This document shows, in pieces, positions 1 through 8,081 of a stretch of DNA of 64,000 nt. This DNA is from Nonomuraea rubra. Its GTDB lineage: Bacteria; Actinomycetota; Actinomycetes; Streptosporangiales; Streptosporangiaceae. Made by a program: the position numbers and the translations under genes. The DNA is taken from the NCBI RefSeq assembly GCF_014207985.1, contig NZ_JACHMI010000001.1, positions 789,001-853,000 on the forward strand, written 5' to 3'. Under the pieces are notes generated by a model that was given only the letters and a program-made list of their open reading frames with translations, was not told the origin of the DNA and ran no database searches. The stretch's first letter is position 1, and each line of letters opens with the position of its first letter.

Positions 1-982
1 CGTTGCGGAAGTCCCAGGCGGCGATGACGCTGCGGGTGTAGTAGCCGCGGGCCATGATCAGCGACGGGCGTTCGCCGTCCAGGTACGCGGTCCCGGCCAG
101 GAACCGGTCCACCCGGTTGCCGTAGTTGTCGCCCCAGGAGGAGACCGTGCCGCGAGGCGGGTCGTAGTTCACCGTGGACATGGCGGCGCCGGTCAGGCCG
201 TTGAACATGGTCAGGTACTCGGGGCCGCTGAGCACGTACCCGCTGGAGTTGCGGTGGTCGGCGCCTGAGCTGCCGATCACCGTGCCGGCGCCGTCCCTGG
301 TGCCGTCGGCGGTCTTCATGGCCACCTCGGCGCGGCCGTCGCCGTCGTAGTCGTAGACCTGGAACTGCGTGTAGTGTGCGCCGGCGCGGATGTTGCGGCC
401 CAGGTCGATGCGCCACAGCCGGGTGCCGTTCAGCCGGTACGCGTCCACGAACACGTTGCCGGTGTAACCGGACTGGGAGTTGTCCTTGGCGTTGGACGGG
501 TCCCACTTCAGCACGATCTCGTACTGGCCGTCGCCGTCCAGGTCGCCGACGCTGGCGTCGTTGGCGCTGTAGGTGTAGGAGACGCCGTCAGGGGTGGTGC
601 CGCCGGAGGGCGGCTGGATGGGCACGTCCAGGTAGGAGCCGCCGGTGAAGCGCAGCGAGGCCGGTGAGGCGGCCTGCTCGGAGCCGTTCACGACGGCCCG
701 GACCGTGTAGGAGGAGTCGGCGGCGGCGCCGTTGTCGAGGTAGTTGGTCGAGCCGGTCAGGCCGGACGCGACCCTGGTGGAGCCGCGGTAGACGTTGAAG
801 GAGACGCCGTCGGGGTCGGTGCCGAGCAGCCGCCAGGAGACGAGGTTGCCGGAGCCGGAGCGGACGCTGACCAGCCCCCGGTCCAGGTCCTCCATCTGCT
901 TGGTGGGCGGTGCGGCTTGGGCGGGGTACGCGGTCGCGGCCAGGGCCAGGACGGCGGCCGCGGCGGCCAGATGTAAGCGCAT
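1..982 (-). CDS. Rhamnogalacturonan lyase, PL11 family (3' end outside window)
   Basis: Secreted pectin-degrading lyase that cleaves the rhamnogalacturonan I backbone by beta-elimination. Only the N-terminal ~327 codons are present; the gene runs off the left edge. The start ATG (982) follows an AAAGGA ribosome site and opens a hydrophobic, alanine-rich signal peptide that ends near AQAA. The mature protein begins with MEDLDRGLVSV and a fibronectin-like segment (SWRLLGTDPDGVSFNVYRG), followed by DGDG calcium-type loops (SVGDLDGDGQYEIVLKWDPS, YDYDGDGRAEVAMKTADG) typical of the YesW/YesX propeller. Codon 3 is the rare leucine codon TTA. Two LacI-type palindromes lie upstream. Family identity is from recognised sequence pattern and is quite secure; exact exo/endo specificity cannot be told. 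Confidence 0.88.
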   Translation of the reverse strand, partial: MRLHLAAAAAVLALAATAYPAQAAPPTKQMEDLDRGLVSVRSGSGNLVSWRLLGTDPDGVSFNVYRGSTRVASGLTGSTNYLDNGAAADSSYTVRAVVNGSEQAASPASLRFTGGSYLDVPIQPPSGGTTPDGVSYTYSANDASVGDLDGDGQYEIVLKWDPSNAKDNSQSGYTGNVFVDAYRLNGTRLWRIDLGRNIRAGAHYTQFQVYDYDGDGRAEVAMKTADGTRDGAGTVIGSSGADHRNSSGYVLSGPEYLTMFNGLTGAAMSTVNYDPPRGTVSSWGDNYGNRVDRFLAGTAYLDGERPSLIMARGYYTRSVIAAWDFRN

Positions 983-1001
983 GGCGGTTTCCTTTGCGGC
1001 T

Positions 1002-1015
1002 GGTAAGCGCTTTCC
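1002..1015. promoter_or_regulatory. LacI-family-type operator, proximal
   Basis: Fourteen-base imperfect palindrome GGTAAGCGCTTTCC centred on the AGCGCT core favoured by LacI/CebR-type sugar regulators. It ends 20 bases upstream of the lyase ATG, between the presumed promoter and the ribosome site, a position suited to repression until plant-polysaccharide breakdown sugars appear. Regulator identity is inferred. Confidence 0.6.
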
Positions 1016-1056
1016 CGATGGGCAAAAAGAAAGTTTCATGAGGCGGGGCGGCGCGG

Positions 1057-1070
1057 TGATAGCGCTAACA
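1057..1070. promoter_or_regulatory. LacI-family-type operator, distal
   Basis: Second palindrome, TGATAGCGCTAACA, with the same AGCGCT core and one mismatched base pair between arms. Its centre lies 55 bases from that of the proximal site, so one dimer-of-dimers regulator could bridge them. A separate perfect GAAA-G-TTTC palindrome (1029-1037) lies between the two. Confidence 0.55.
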
Positions 1071-1322
1071 GGGTGGCGTGGAGATCGGTCATTGGTGCCC
1101 TACCTGCGGGAATGGTCACGAAAGCTCCTCGTTGGCGGCGGGGGCGGCTCGGTCGGCGCCAGGGCGTATTTAAAGCCAGCCGGTATGCGGTCCGCAAGAG
1201 GGTCCTTGCTCCCGCTCTGACTGGATGTCATTGATCGGGGAGACGCCGTGGAACCCAAACTCGCGAGCGACGTTGTATGACATGACAAGACTTATTGACT
1301 CATTCGATGATGGGCGGGTTAC

Positions 1323-2852
1323 ATGGTCGATCTCATCCTTCGCGGTGGCACCGTGTACGACGGTCTCGGGTCCCCGGCCATCGCCGGTGACGTCGCCATC
1401 TCGGGCGGCTGGGTCGTGGAGATCGGGCGGGAGCTCGGGGCCGCGCGCCGGGTGATCGACGTCACGGGGCTGGCCGTGGCGCCGGGGTTCGTGGACGCGC
1501 ACGCACATTCCGACCTGGTGCCGTTCATGGCGCAGCCGCAGCCGTTCAAGCTGCTGCAGGGCGTCACCACCGAGGTCAACGGCAACTGCGGCTTCTCCTA
1601 CGCGCCCGACGCCTCGGTGCTGGCGGAGGTGACCGGCGCCGCCGTGCCGGACTGGATGTTCGCCGAGTACCTGGAGACGATCACCGCGGCCGGCCCCACG
1701 AACCACATGGCCACCCTCATCGGGCACTCGACGCTGCGCGCGGCCGTGGCCGGGTTCGACGAGCGCCTGCGCGACGGCGATCTGGACCGGATGTGCGACC
1801 TCGCCGCGGCGGCCTTCGCGGCGGGCGCGTGCGGGCTGTCCAGCGGGCTGATCTACCCTCCGGGCGGTTACGCCGGCACCGACGAGCTGGTGGCGCTGGC
1901 CGGCGTGGCGCACGGGTACGGGGTGCCGTACGCCACGCACCTGCGTGACGAGGGTGCCGGGCTGGCGGCGGCGCTGGACGAGGCCATCGAGGTGGCGCGG
2001 CGGGCCCGGGTGCGGCTGCAGGTCTCGCACTGCAAGGTCGCCGGGCGGGCGAACCACGGGCGGGCCCGGATGTTGCTCGACCGGCTGCGCCAGGCCCGGA
2101 TGCGCGGGGTGGACGTGCGCGGGGACCAGTATCCGTACGTCGCGGGCGCGACCGTCCTGGCCGCGCTGCTGCCGCCGTCGGCGCTGGCCGGCGGCCGGGT
2201 GCGCGAGGTGCTGGCGGCGCCGTCCGAGCGGGACCGGCTGCGCGCGCGGGCCGAGGCGGGCGGCACGGGAGCGGGCCTGTGGCAGGACGTCACGCCGGAC
2301 GACGTGCTGGTCACCGCGCACGCCCAGCCCGCCTACACCGGCCGCTCGCTGGCCGACATCGCCCGCGGGCTGGAGGTGGACGCCTGGGCGGCCGCCTGCG
2401 CGCTGGTCGCCGCCGACCCCGCCGCCACGATGGTGGCCTTCCTGATGGCCGAGGAGGACCTGACCGAGATCATGGCCGATCCGCTCATCGGCATCGGCTC
2501 CGACAACGGGCTTCCCGCCGGCCTGGAGCACCCTCGTACGTGGGGCTGCTTCCCGCGCTTCCTCGGCACGTACGTGCGGGAGCGCCAGGTCGTCTCCTGG
2601 GAGGAGGCCGTACGCAAGGCGACCTCCGCGAACGCCGACCAGTTCGCCCTGCGCGGGAGGGGCTGGCTGGGACCCGGGGCCTGGGCCGACATCTGCGTCT
2701 TCGACCCGGCCACCATCGGCCACGCCGGCACCTACGCCGCCCCCTCCGTGCGGCCGTCCGGCATCGTGCACGTGCTGCTGGAAGGGCACGTGGTGGTGGA
2801 GTCCGGCGAGTTCACCGGCGAGCGCAAGGGCCGCGTCCTACGGGTGCGCTGA
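1323..2852 (+). CDS. N-acyl-D-amino-acid deacylase (D-aminoacylase, amidohydrolase superfamily)
   Basis: Zinc amidohydrolase that removes the acyl group from N-acyl-D-amino acids, or a close relative acting on hydantoin-like amides. The 509-residue length is normal for the family. It starts with the beta-sandwich strand DLILRGGTVYDG. The metal motif HAH is at residues 60-62, a cysteine in GNCGFS (residue 89) matches the metal-binding Cys of D-aminoacylases, and GSDNG carries the catalytic Asp (394). The motif HLRDEG lies in the middle of the barrel. The ATG has only a weak ribosome site. Its last 15 bases overlap the convergent MFS gene. Exact substrate is unknown; D-amino-acid scavenging from peptidoglycan is plausible. 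Confidence 0.85.
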   Translation: MVDLILRGGTVYDGLGSPAIAGDVAISGGWVVEIGRELGAARRVIDVTGLAVAPGFVDAHAHSDLVPFMAQPQPFKLLQGVTTEVNGNCGFSYAPDASVLAEVTGAAVPDWMFAEYLETITAAGPTNHMATLIGHSTLRAAVAGFDERLRDGDLDRMCDLAAAAFAAGACGLSSGLIYPPGGYAGTDELVALAGVAHGYGVPYATHLRDEGAGLAAALDEAIEVARRARVRLQVSHCKVAGRANHGRARMLLDRLRQARMRGVDVRGDQYPYVAGATVLAALLPPSALAGGRVREVLAAPSERDRLRARAEAGGTGAGLWQDVTPDDVLVTAHAQPAYTGRSLADIARGLEVDAWAAACALVAADPAATMVAFLMAEEDLTEIMADPLIGIGSDNGLPAGLEHPRTWGCFPRFLGTYVRERQVVSWEEAVRKATSANADQFALRGRGWLGPGAWADICVFDPATIGHAGTYAAPSVRPSGIVHVLLEGHVVVESGEFTGERKGRVLRVR

Positions 2853-4103
2853 CTCGGCCGCCTCTTCGGAGACCACCGGGTGCCGGGCGCGCAGCAGCGG
2901 GACGGCGGCGGCCATGGCCAGCGCCGTGGCCAGGACCAGGCCGGGAAGCAGGGGCAGCGGCGACGTCGCGTCCTCCGCGAGCTCGGCGAGCCAGTCCCCG
3001 GGCCGGCCCAGCAGCAGGGCCCCCGCGACCTCGCTCAGCGCGACCAGGGCGATCAGCGTGCCGCCGACCCGGCCGAGCAGCCGGTCGGGGGTGATCGCCT
3101 GGCGGTGACTCGTCAGCGCGATGGTGACGGCGATCGAGCCGGCCAGCGGGACGAGGCTGCCGAGCGTGTACCAGGTGAACCCGCCCGCCACCCCCGACAG
3201 GGCGAGCAACAGCGTGAACGGCTGGCTCGCCAGCAGGACCGCCGAGGCCAGGCGGTAGGCGCCGAGCCTGCGGTGCAGCAGCACGGCCACCAGCGGCCCC
3301 AGGATGATCGCGCCGTAGCTCGTGATCGTCAGGGACAGCGAGAAGGGCCCCGCCGACAGGCGGTTCTCCAGCAGCGCACCGCGGGCGGCGTCCACCACCT
3401 CGTCGGCGAACTCGGCGGACAGCGTCGTCACCACCAGGCACAGGGCGATCGCCCGCAGCACCGGTTCCTTCAGCGTGAAGCGCACTCCTTCCACCGCCTC
3501 CCGCCAGAGCCCGCTTCTGGCCGGTGGCGGCTCCTCGACCGCCTCGACCCCGCGGAACGCCACCGCGGCGAGGACCAGGAGCACGCAGACGGCGATCACG
3601 AGAGCCAGGTCCCTGTACTCGGCCCAGGACAGCACGATCCCGACCAGCACCATGACGAGCTGCGGCAGCACGTACAGCAGGGCGTTCGCCGGAACCAGCC
3701 GCTCGCGGCCCACGATCGACGGCAGGTACGCCTCGTGCCCGACCGGCCACAGGGCCGCCAGGCCGGCCGCCATGATCATCCCGGTCGTGACGGCGGGGGT
3801 GCCCGCCGCGTCCCATCCCGCCGCCGTCCCGCCCGCGATCGCGATCCCCGCCGCACCCACGAGCGGCAGCACGACCATCGGCGTACGGCGCCGCCGCGCC
3901 CGGTCCACGAGCACCCCGAGCAGCGGCGCCACCAGGACGGCCGCGACGGTCACCGCCAGACCGCGCAGGTGGTACACGCCCGGTGTCATGGCGGTCAGCT
4001 CGAACAGTGACGGTGCGCTGAAGGCGAAGGCGACGGAGGCGAGGGCGACGGCGAGGCCGAAGAGCGGCAGTCGTCGTGGCCGTAACGGGCTGGGGGCGAT
4101 CAT
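2838..4103 (-). CDS. MFS transporter
   Basis: Integral membrane permease of 421 residues with about twelve hydrophobic helices. A short basic N-terminus (PLRPRRLPLF) precedes helix 1, and the helix 2-3 loop carries the MFS-A-like basic motif GVLVDRARRRRTP near residue 65. The central loop holds an acidic/basic stretch (VEAVEEPPPARSG). Similar proteins are enterobactin-exporter-like or macrolide-efflux-like MFS members, but the substrate cannot be inferred. It stands alone, facing the D-aminoacylase gene tail to tail with a 15-base overlap, and its start is about 200 bases from the divergent P450 gene. Confidence 0.8.
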   Translation of the reverse strand: MIAPSPLRPRRLPLFGLAVALASVAFAFSAPSLFELTAMTPGVYHLRGLAVTVAAVLVAPLLGVLVDRARRRRTPMVVLPLVGAAGIAIAGGTAAGWDAAGTPAVTTGMIMAAGLAALWPVGHEAYLPSIVGRERLVPANALLYVLPQLVMVLVGIVLSWAEYRDLALVIAVCVLLVLAAVAFRGVEAVEEPPPARSGLWREAVEGVRFTLKEPVLRAIALCLVVTTLSAEFADEVVDAARGALLENRLSAGPFSLSLTITSYGAIILGPLVAVLLHRRLGAYRLASAVLLASQPFTLLLALSGVAGGFTWYTLGSLVPLAGSIAVTIALTSHRQAITPDRLLGRVGGTLIALVALSEVAGALLLGRPGDWLAELAEDATSPLPLLPGLVLATALAMAAAVPLLRARHPVVSEEAAESAHP

Positions 4104-4303
4104 CCGGACATCTTGCTACAACGGGCGGAGAAGGGCGCCATCCACCTCCTGGTGAGGGTGGGACTGGATGAAGTCGTCCCGTAGCAGAATGTAACTCCGG
4201 CGGCAGGTGTCGCCGACTGTGTGGTGACATGACCATGAAGCAGGCTGGCTCAGGTCGGTGGTTGAGCGGACAGTTGAAGTCCCTCCGACACGGGAGACTG
4301 CGC

Positions 4304-5530
4304 ATGGAACCCCTGCAGATTCCAGTCCCTGGTGAGCGAACGTCGCAGACGATCCGCCGGTTCAGGGACGAAGGCGGACCTGTCGTTCCCATCGAGTTGC
4401 CGGGCAAGGTCCACGCCTGGATGGTGGCCTCGTACGAGAGCGTCAGCGAGGTGCTGCTCAACGACGGCACCCTGTTCAGCAAGAACTCCCGCAACTGCCC
4501 CGCCATGCACGACGGCACCATCCCGCCCGACTGGCCGCTGCGCCAGCTCGTCGAGGGCGACCACCTGCTGACCAAGGACGGCGACGACCACCGCCGGCTG
4601 CGCGGTCTCATCAACCGCGCCTTCACCCCCGCCAGGGTGGCCGCCATGGCGCCGCGCATCCAGGAGATGACCGACGGGCTGCTCGACGGGCTGGCCGCCG
4701 AGGGCGAGGTGGTGGACCTCGTACGGCACTTCAGCGAGCCGCTGCCCATCGCCGTGATCTGCGAGCTGTTCGGCGTGCCGGAAGAGGAGCGCTACCAGCT
4801 CCGCGAGTGGACGAACGTGCTGCTCTTCCACACGGCCAGCCCGGAGCAGGCCGCCGAGGCCGCGCAGGCGATGCTGGGATACCTGGCCGCGTTCATCGAG
4901 CGCAGGCGCGCCGAGCCGGGCGACGACCTGACCACCGGCCTCATCCAGGCGCAGGAGGACGACGGGGACCGGCTGTCGGACAACGAGATGTTGTGGATCC
5001 TGTGGCTGGTGCTCGTCGCCGGTCACGAGACCACCGTGCACCTGATCGCGAACGCCGTCATCGCCCTGTGCGCCCATCCCGCCCAGGTGCCCGCCGCCGA
5101 CGACCAGGACTCCTGGGCGAAGGTGGTGGAGGAGGCGCTGCGCAGCCGCAACTCGGTGCTCAACGTGATGTTCCGCTACCCGCTCGAGGACGTGCAGGTG
5201 GCCGGGACGAAGATCCCGGCGGGCGAGCCGATCGTCGTCGCACTCGACGGGGCGGACACGGACCCGGCCAGGTACGGCGCGGACGCCGCCCGCTTCGACG
5301 CCTCCCGGGAGCCGGACGCGCACGTCGGGTTCGGGCGCGGGCCGCACTTCTGCCTGGGGGCGCCGCTGGCCAGGCTGGAGATGCGGATCGCGCTGTCGGC
5401 GTTGTTCGGGCGGTATCCGGGGTTGCGGCTGGCGGTCGGGGCGGACGAGATCGCGTACACGCCCTCGCTCATCACGGAGGGGCCGATGACGCTGCCGGTG
5501 GTGCTCGGGCCTCGAAACCCCGGAAGCTAG
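4304..5530 (+). CDS. Cytochrome P450 (bacterial class I, CYP)
   Basis: Soluble heme monooxygenase of 408 residues. The oxygen-binding I-helix motif AGHETT is at 239-244, the ExxR pair is E277/R280, and the heme loop FGRGPHFC has the ligand Cys350, followed by LGAPLAR. All catalytic residues are intact. I chose the ATG at 4304 because GGGAG sits 7-8 bases upstream and gives the usual P450 length; an in-frame ATG at 4229 adds 25 residues but lacks a ribosome site. The gene ends four bases into the convergent TetR gene. No ferredoxin or reductase gene is adjacent, so electrons must come from elsewhere. Substrate unknown. Confidence 0.9.
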   Translation: MEPLQIPVPGERTSQTIRRFRDEGGPVVPIELPGKVHAWMVASYESVSEVLLNDGTLFSKNSRNCPAMHDGTIPPDWPLRQLVEGDHLLTKDGDDHRRLRGLINRAFTPARVAAMAPRIQEMTDGLLDGLAAEGEVVDLVRHFSEPLPIAVICELFGVPEEERYQLREWTNVLLFHTASPEQAAEAAQAMLGYLAAFIERRRAEPGDDLTTGLIQAQEDDGDRLSDNEMLWILWLVLVAGHETTVHLIANAVIALCAHPAQVPAADDQDSWAKVVEEALRSRNSVLNVMFRYPLEDVQVAGTKIPAGEPIVVALDGADTDPARYGADAARFDASREPDAHVGFGRGPHFCLGAPLARLEMRIALSALFGRYPGLRLAVGADEIAYTPSLITEGPMTLPVVLGPRNPGS

Positions 5531-6156
5531 CCGGTGGGGTGGCGCTGGGCGACCGGACCCCGGAGCCGGCCGGTGAGGTGGTGCTGGATGACCGGCGCCA
5601 GCACGGACACGGCGTCCTGCCGGGACAGTGAGGCCAGCGGCCCGATGTGAAGCACGTACCGCGCCGTCGCCATGCCGAACAGGTGGGCTCCGGCGAGTGC
5701 GGCGCGCAGCTCGGGCTCGTCGGCCTCGATGGCCCGCGCCAGGGGCAACATCACCGCGTCCGTCATGAACGCCGTGACCATGGCCGACGCGCTCGGCGCG
5801 GCCGTGGCGGCCCGGATGACGGCCAGCATCCGGGGGCCCGTGTGCGGGTCCTCCCATAGCTCCAGATAGCGGCGGGCGAGGCGTACGCCGAGGTCGGCGG
5901 CCTCGCCCTCGCCGGCCAGCGTGACGAGGTCCCGCATGGGCGGGTCGGCACGCAGGGCGGCGTCGAAGAGCCCGTCCTTGCTGCCGAAGAACTGCACCAC
6001 CAGAGCGGGATCGACGCCCGCCGCCCTGGCCACCCCGCGGATCGTGGTGCCGTCGTAGCCGGAGTCGGCGAAGCTGCGCTGCGCGGCTTCGAGTATCTCC
6101 TCGCGCGTACGTGTCGCGCCTGGTCGCCGCCCTCCGGCCCGCTTCTGTTGTGGCAT
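5527..6156 (-). CDS. TetR/AcrR family transcriptional regulator
   Basis: 209-residue repressor. The N-terminal helix-turn-helix spans about residues 16-62 (TREEILEAAQRSFADSGY, then TTIRGVARAAGVDPALVVQFFGSKDGLF). The C-terminal ligand domain resembles the TetR_C subfamily with conserved DPHTGPRMLAVIRAA. The ATG at 6156 is immediately downstream of one of two palindromes in the divergent promoter, so autoregulation and control of the small gene at 6236 are likely. Its 3' end overlaps the P450 stop by four bases. Confidence 0.9.
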   Translation of the reverse strand: MPQQKRAGGRRPGATRTREEILEAAQRSFADSGYDGTTIRGVARAAGVDPALVVQFFGSKDGLFDAALRADPPMRDLVTLAGEGEAADLGVRLARRYLELWEDPHTGPRMLAVIRAATAAPSASAMVTAFMTDAVMLPLARAIEADEPELRAALAGAHLFGMATARYVLHIGPLASLSRQDAVSVLAPVIQHHLTGRLRGPVAQRHPTG

Positions 6157-6167
6157 GGGCCCAGATT

Positions 6168-6220
6168 AACTCACCGCTGTTGAGATTTGCCTGCTACAGT
6201 GAACTCAACAGTGTTGAGTT
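6168..6220. promoter_or_regulatory. Paired TetR operators in the divergent promoter
   Basis: A perfect 19-base palindrome AACTCAACA-G-TGTTGAGTT occupies 6202-6220. A diverged copy with the same half-sites (AACTCA ... TGTTGAG) occupies 6168-6187. One lies just upstream of the TetR start and the other just before the ribosome site of the divergent gene. Palindrome quality and position make them convincing targets of the adjacent TetR protein. Confidence 0.75.
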
Positions 6221-6235
6221 AGAGGAGTTCCAGCC

Positions 6236-6508
6236 ATGGAGTACCTGCTCATCAGGCAGCGGTTCACCGACTACGACACGTGGCGCGCGGCGTTCGACGA
6301 GCTGGCGGAGGTGCGGGAGGCGGCCGGGATGCGCACCGTCCTGGTCACCGTGGACGCCGAGCAGCCGGAGGAGGCGGTCGTCCTGTTCGAATGCGAGGAC
6401 GCCCAGGGGATGCGGCGGCACTTCGCCTCCGACGCGCTCAAGGAGGCACACCGGAAGGCGGGCGTGGTGCCCGGCAGCAACCAGGCCACCGTGCTGATCC
6501 CCCGCTAG
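6236..6508 (+). CDS. Small dimeric alpha/beta-barrel (ABM-like) protein
   Basis: Ninety-residue cytosolic protein that begins MEYLLIRQRFTDYDTWRAAFD, the strand-helix opening of ferredoxin-like dimeric barrels such as antibiotic-biosynthesis monooxygenases and cyclase-like proteins. The rest follows the same pattern (RTVLVTVDA, AVVLFECED, FASDALKEAHRKAG). GAGGAG lies 9 bases before the ATG. It is divergent from the TetR gene and its promoter holds that regulator's best operator, so it is probably the main regulated target. Catalytic residues of the fold are not conserved enough to name a reaction. Confidence 0.75.
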   Translation: MEYLLIRQRFTDYDTWRAAFDELAEVREAAGMRTVLVTVDAEQPEEAVVLFECEDAQGMRRHFASDALKEAHRKAGVVPGSNQATVLIPR

Positions 6509-6560
6509 AGCCTGCTTGTTCGCCGGCTCCTTCCGGGCATGATCGGCGCTGCCGTCGGCC

Positions 6561-6613
6561 CTCCGGGATTTCGTCCCGTTCAGCCGCCCCTTCCGAGACC
6601 TCGTCCCGATCAG
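6561..6613. repeat. Two degenerate copies of a ~23-base unit
   Basis: Between the convergent ABM-like and LysR genes, 6561-6583 and 6591-6613 share the pattern CCG-GA--TCGTCCCG-TCAG. The second copy runs into the LysR stop codon. No coding or terminator role is evident. Confidence 0.4.
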
Positions 6614-7533
6614 ACGAGCGTTTCCAGCAGGCCCGTGACGAGCGGGTCGGTGTCGCTCGCGCGCCAGGCCGCGGCCACGCTCGTGCGTACGCCGCCCGGC
6701 GTCACCCGGCGGAACGCCACCCCCTTGAGCCGGATCCGGCGGATGCTCGCAGGCGCCAGCGACACCCCCAGCCCCGCCTCCACCAGCGCGCACACGGTCT
6801 GCCACTCCACCGCGTGCTGCGCCACCTCGGGAGTGAACCCGGCGTCCTCGCACATCCCCACGATCCGGTCGTAGAGGCCGGGACCGTGCTCGCGCGGCAG
6901 CAACACGAACGGCGAGCCGGCCAGCCGCGCGATCTCGACCACCCGCCCGGCGGCGAGCGGGTGCCCGGTGGCGAGCGGGTGGCCGGTGGCGAGTTCGATG
7001 CCGGTCGGCAGCACGGCCACGAAAGGCTCTCGCAGCACGGTCGCGAACGCCAGCCCGGGCTCGTCGTCCGGCGGCTCCCGCAGCAGCCCGACGTCGATGC
7101 GCCGCTCCCGCAGGGCGTCGAGCTGCGGCGCGGTCGTCATCTCGTGGATCTCGATGCGCACGCGCGGGAACCGTTCCCGGTACGCGCTCAGCAACTTCGG
7201 CAGGATCGTCAAGGCCAGCGAGGCGGCGAACCCGACCCGGATCCGCCCCTCCCGCCCGCTGCCCACGGCCCGCGCCGCCGCCAGCCCGCCCGCCAGCTCG
7301 TCCAGCGCCCGGCGGGCCGCCGGCAGCAGCTCGCGACCGGCCGGGGTGAGCGCGACCCGGCCCGGCGTACGGCTGAACAGCGCGTGCCCCACCTTGCCCT
7401 CCAGCCGCCGGATCTGCTGGCTCAGCGGCGGCTGCGCGATGCCCAGGCGATCGGCGGCATGGCCGAAGTGCAGCTCCTCGGCGAGCACGACGAAGGCATG
7501 CAGCTGGGCCAGCGGCAGTTCCGGGCGATCCAT
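6610..7533 (-). CDS. LysR family transcriptional regulator
   Basis: 307-residue regulator. The winged helix-turn-helix is at residues 5-64 (LAQLHAFVVLAEELHFGHAA, LGIAQPPLSQQIRRLE, VALTPAGRELL), followed by the periplasmic-binding-like effector domain. ATG at 7533 gives the canonical LysR N-terminus; the reading frame stays open far upstream but without family similarity. An 18-base tandem duplication (6952-6987) puts two copies of LATGHP in the effector domain. It is divergent from the Rid gene with 72 bases between, the classical LysR/target arrangement. Confidence 0.92.
   Translation of the reverse strand: MDRPELPLAQLHAFVVLAEELHFGHAADRLGIAQPPLSQQIRRLEGKVGHALFSRTPGRVALTPAGRELLPAARRALDELAGGLAAARAVGSGREGRIRVGFAASLALTILPKLLSAYRERFPRVRIEIHEMTTAPQLDALRERRIDVGLLREPPDDEPGLAFATVLREPFVAVLPTGIELATGHPLATGHPLAAGRVVEIARLAGSPFVLLPREHGPGLYDRIVGMCEDAGFTPEVAQHAVEWQTVCALVEAGLGVSLAPASIRRIRLKGVAFRRVTPGGVRTSVAAAWRASDTDPLVTGLLETLV
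6952..6993. repeat. 18-base in-frame tandem repeat inside lysR-type gene
   Basis: Units 6952-6969 and 6970-6987 differ at one base, and a six-base third start follows. They encode the duplicated LATGHP segment. The near identity suggests recent slippage. Confidence 0.8.
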
Positions 7534-7605
7534 ACCTCTAGAGATATCAGCCCATCGTTCAGGCTGTATTAGACGTATCGGTGCTGGCCACGTACCGTTC
7601 CGCGC

Positions 7606-8037
7606 ATGACGGAGCGACGCGCGATCCTCAGCGGTTCCACGTTCGAGGAGCAGATCGGATACGCCAGGGCCGTGGTCGACGGTGACTGGGTGCACGTCTC
7701 GGGGACGACCGGGTTCGACTACTCGACCATGACCATCTCCGACGACGTGGTGGAGCAGGCCCGGCAGTGCCTGCGCAACATCGGCCAGGCGCTGGAGGAG
7801 GCCGGGTGCGGCTTCGCCGACGTCGTACGCGTGCGCTACCTCCTGCCCGACCGCGCCGACTTCGAGCCGTGCTGGCCCGTACTGCGCGAATGCTTCGGCA
7901 AGGTACGGCCGGCCGCCACGATGCTCATGTGCGGCCTGGCGGATCCACGGATGAAGATCGAGATCGAGGTGTACGCCCGGCGGCGGCTCGGGAGCGGGCG
8001 CGGTGTCCTGGAACGGGCTGCTCGGCCCGTTCGCTGA
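7606..8037 (+). CDS. Rid family (YjgF/YER057c/UK114) protein
   Basis: 143-residue trimeric Rid-fold protein. RidA relatives hydrolyse reactive enamine/imine intermediates made by PLP enzymes. The family signature is visible in VHVSGTTGFD near the start and VRPAATMLMCGLADPRMKIEIEV near the end; Arg101 corresponds to the substrate-binding arginine of active RidA. It may be a catabolic-pathway Rid subgroup rather than housekeeping RidA, since it pairs with a divergent LysR gene. The C-terminal tail after EVYARRR is extra and basic. Confidence 0.85.
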   Translation: MTERRAILSGSTFEEQIGYARAVVDGDWVHVSGTTGFDYSTMTISDDVVEQARQCLRNIGQALEEAGCGFADVVRVRYLLPDRADFEPCWPVLRECFGKVRPAATMLMCGLADPRMKIEIEVYARRRLGSGRGVLERAARPVR

Positions 8038-8081
8038 TCTCGCGTTACTTGTCGGGCAGCCCGGTTCCCCCGCGGCTCGTG

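Larger units (their letters stand above)
983..1322. other. Divergent intergenic region, 340 bases
   Basis: Non-coding stretch between the PL11 lyase and the D-aminoacylase gene. The lyase half carries two LacI-type palindromes and GAAAGTTTC. The aminoacylase half (1273-1288) has TTGTATGACATGACAA, a TTGT...ACAA inverted repeat of the kind bound by GntR-type repressors, 35 bases before the ATG. No RNA gene was recognised. Confidence 0.5.

Noticed and set aside
1170..2789. 539-codon open frame antisense to the D-aminoacylase gene
   Set aside because: It is a shadow of a gene with intact metal motifs; the product is His/Gly/Arg-rich without family similarity.
4304..5530. P450 gene as part of a natural-product cluster
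   Set aside because: No polyketide, peptide-synthetase, terpene or other biosynthetic core gene is nearby.
4250..5857. 535-codon open frame antisense to the P450 gene
   Set aside because: The P450 has every catalytic motif; the antisense frame has none and also overlaps the TetR gene.
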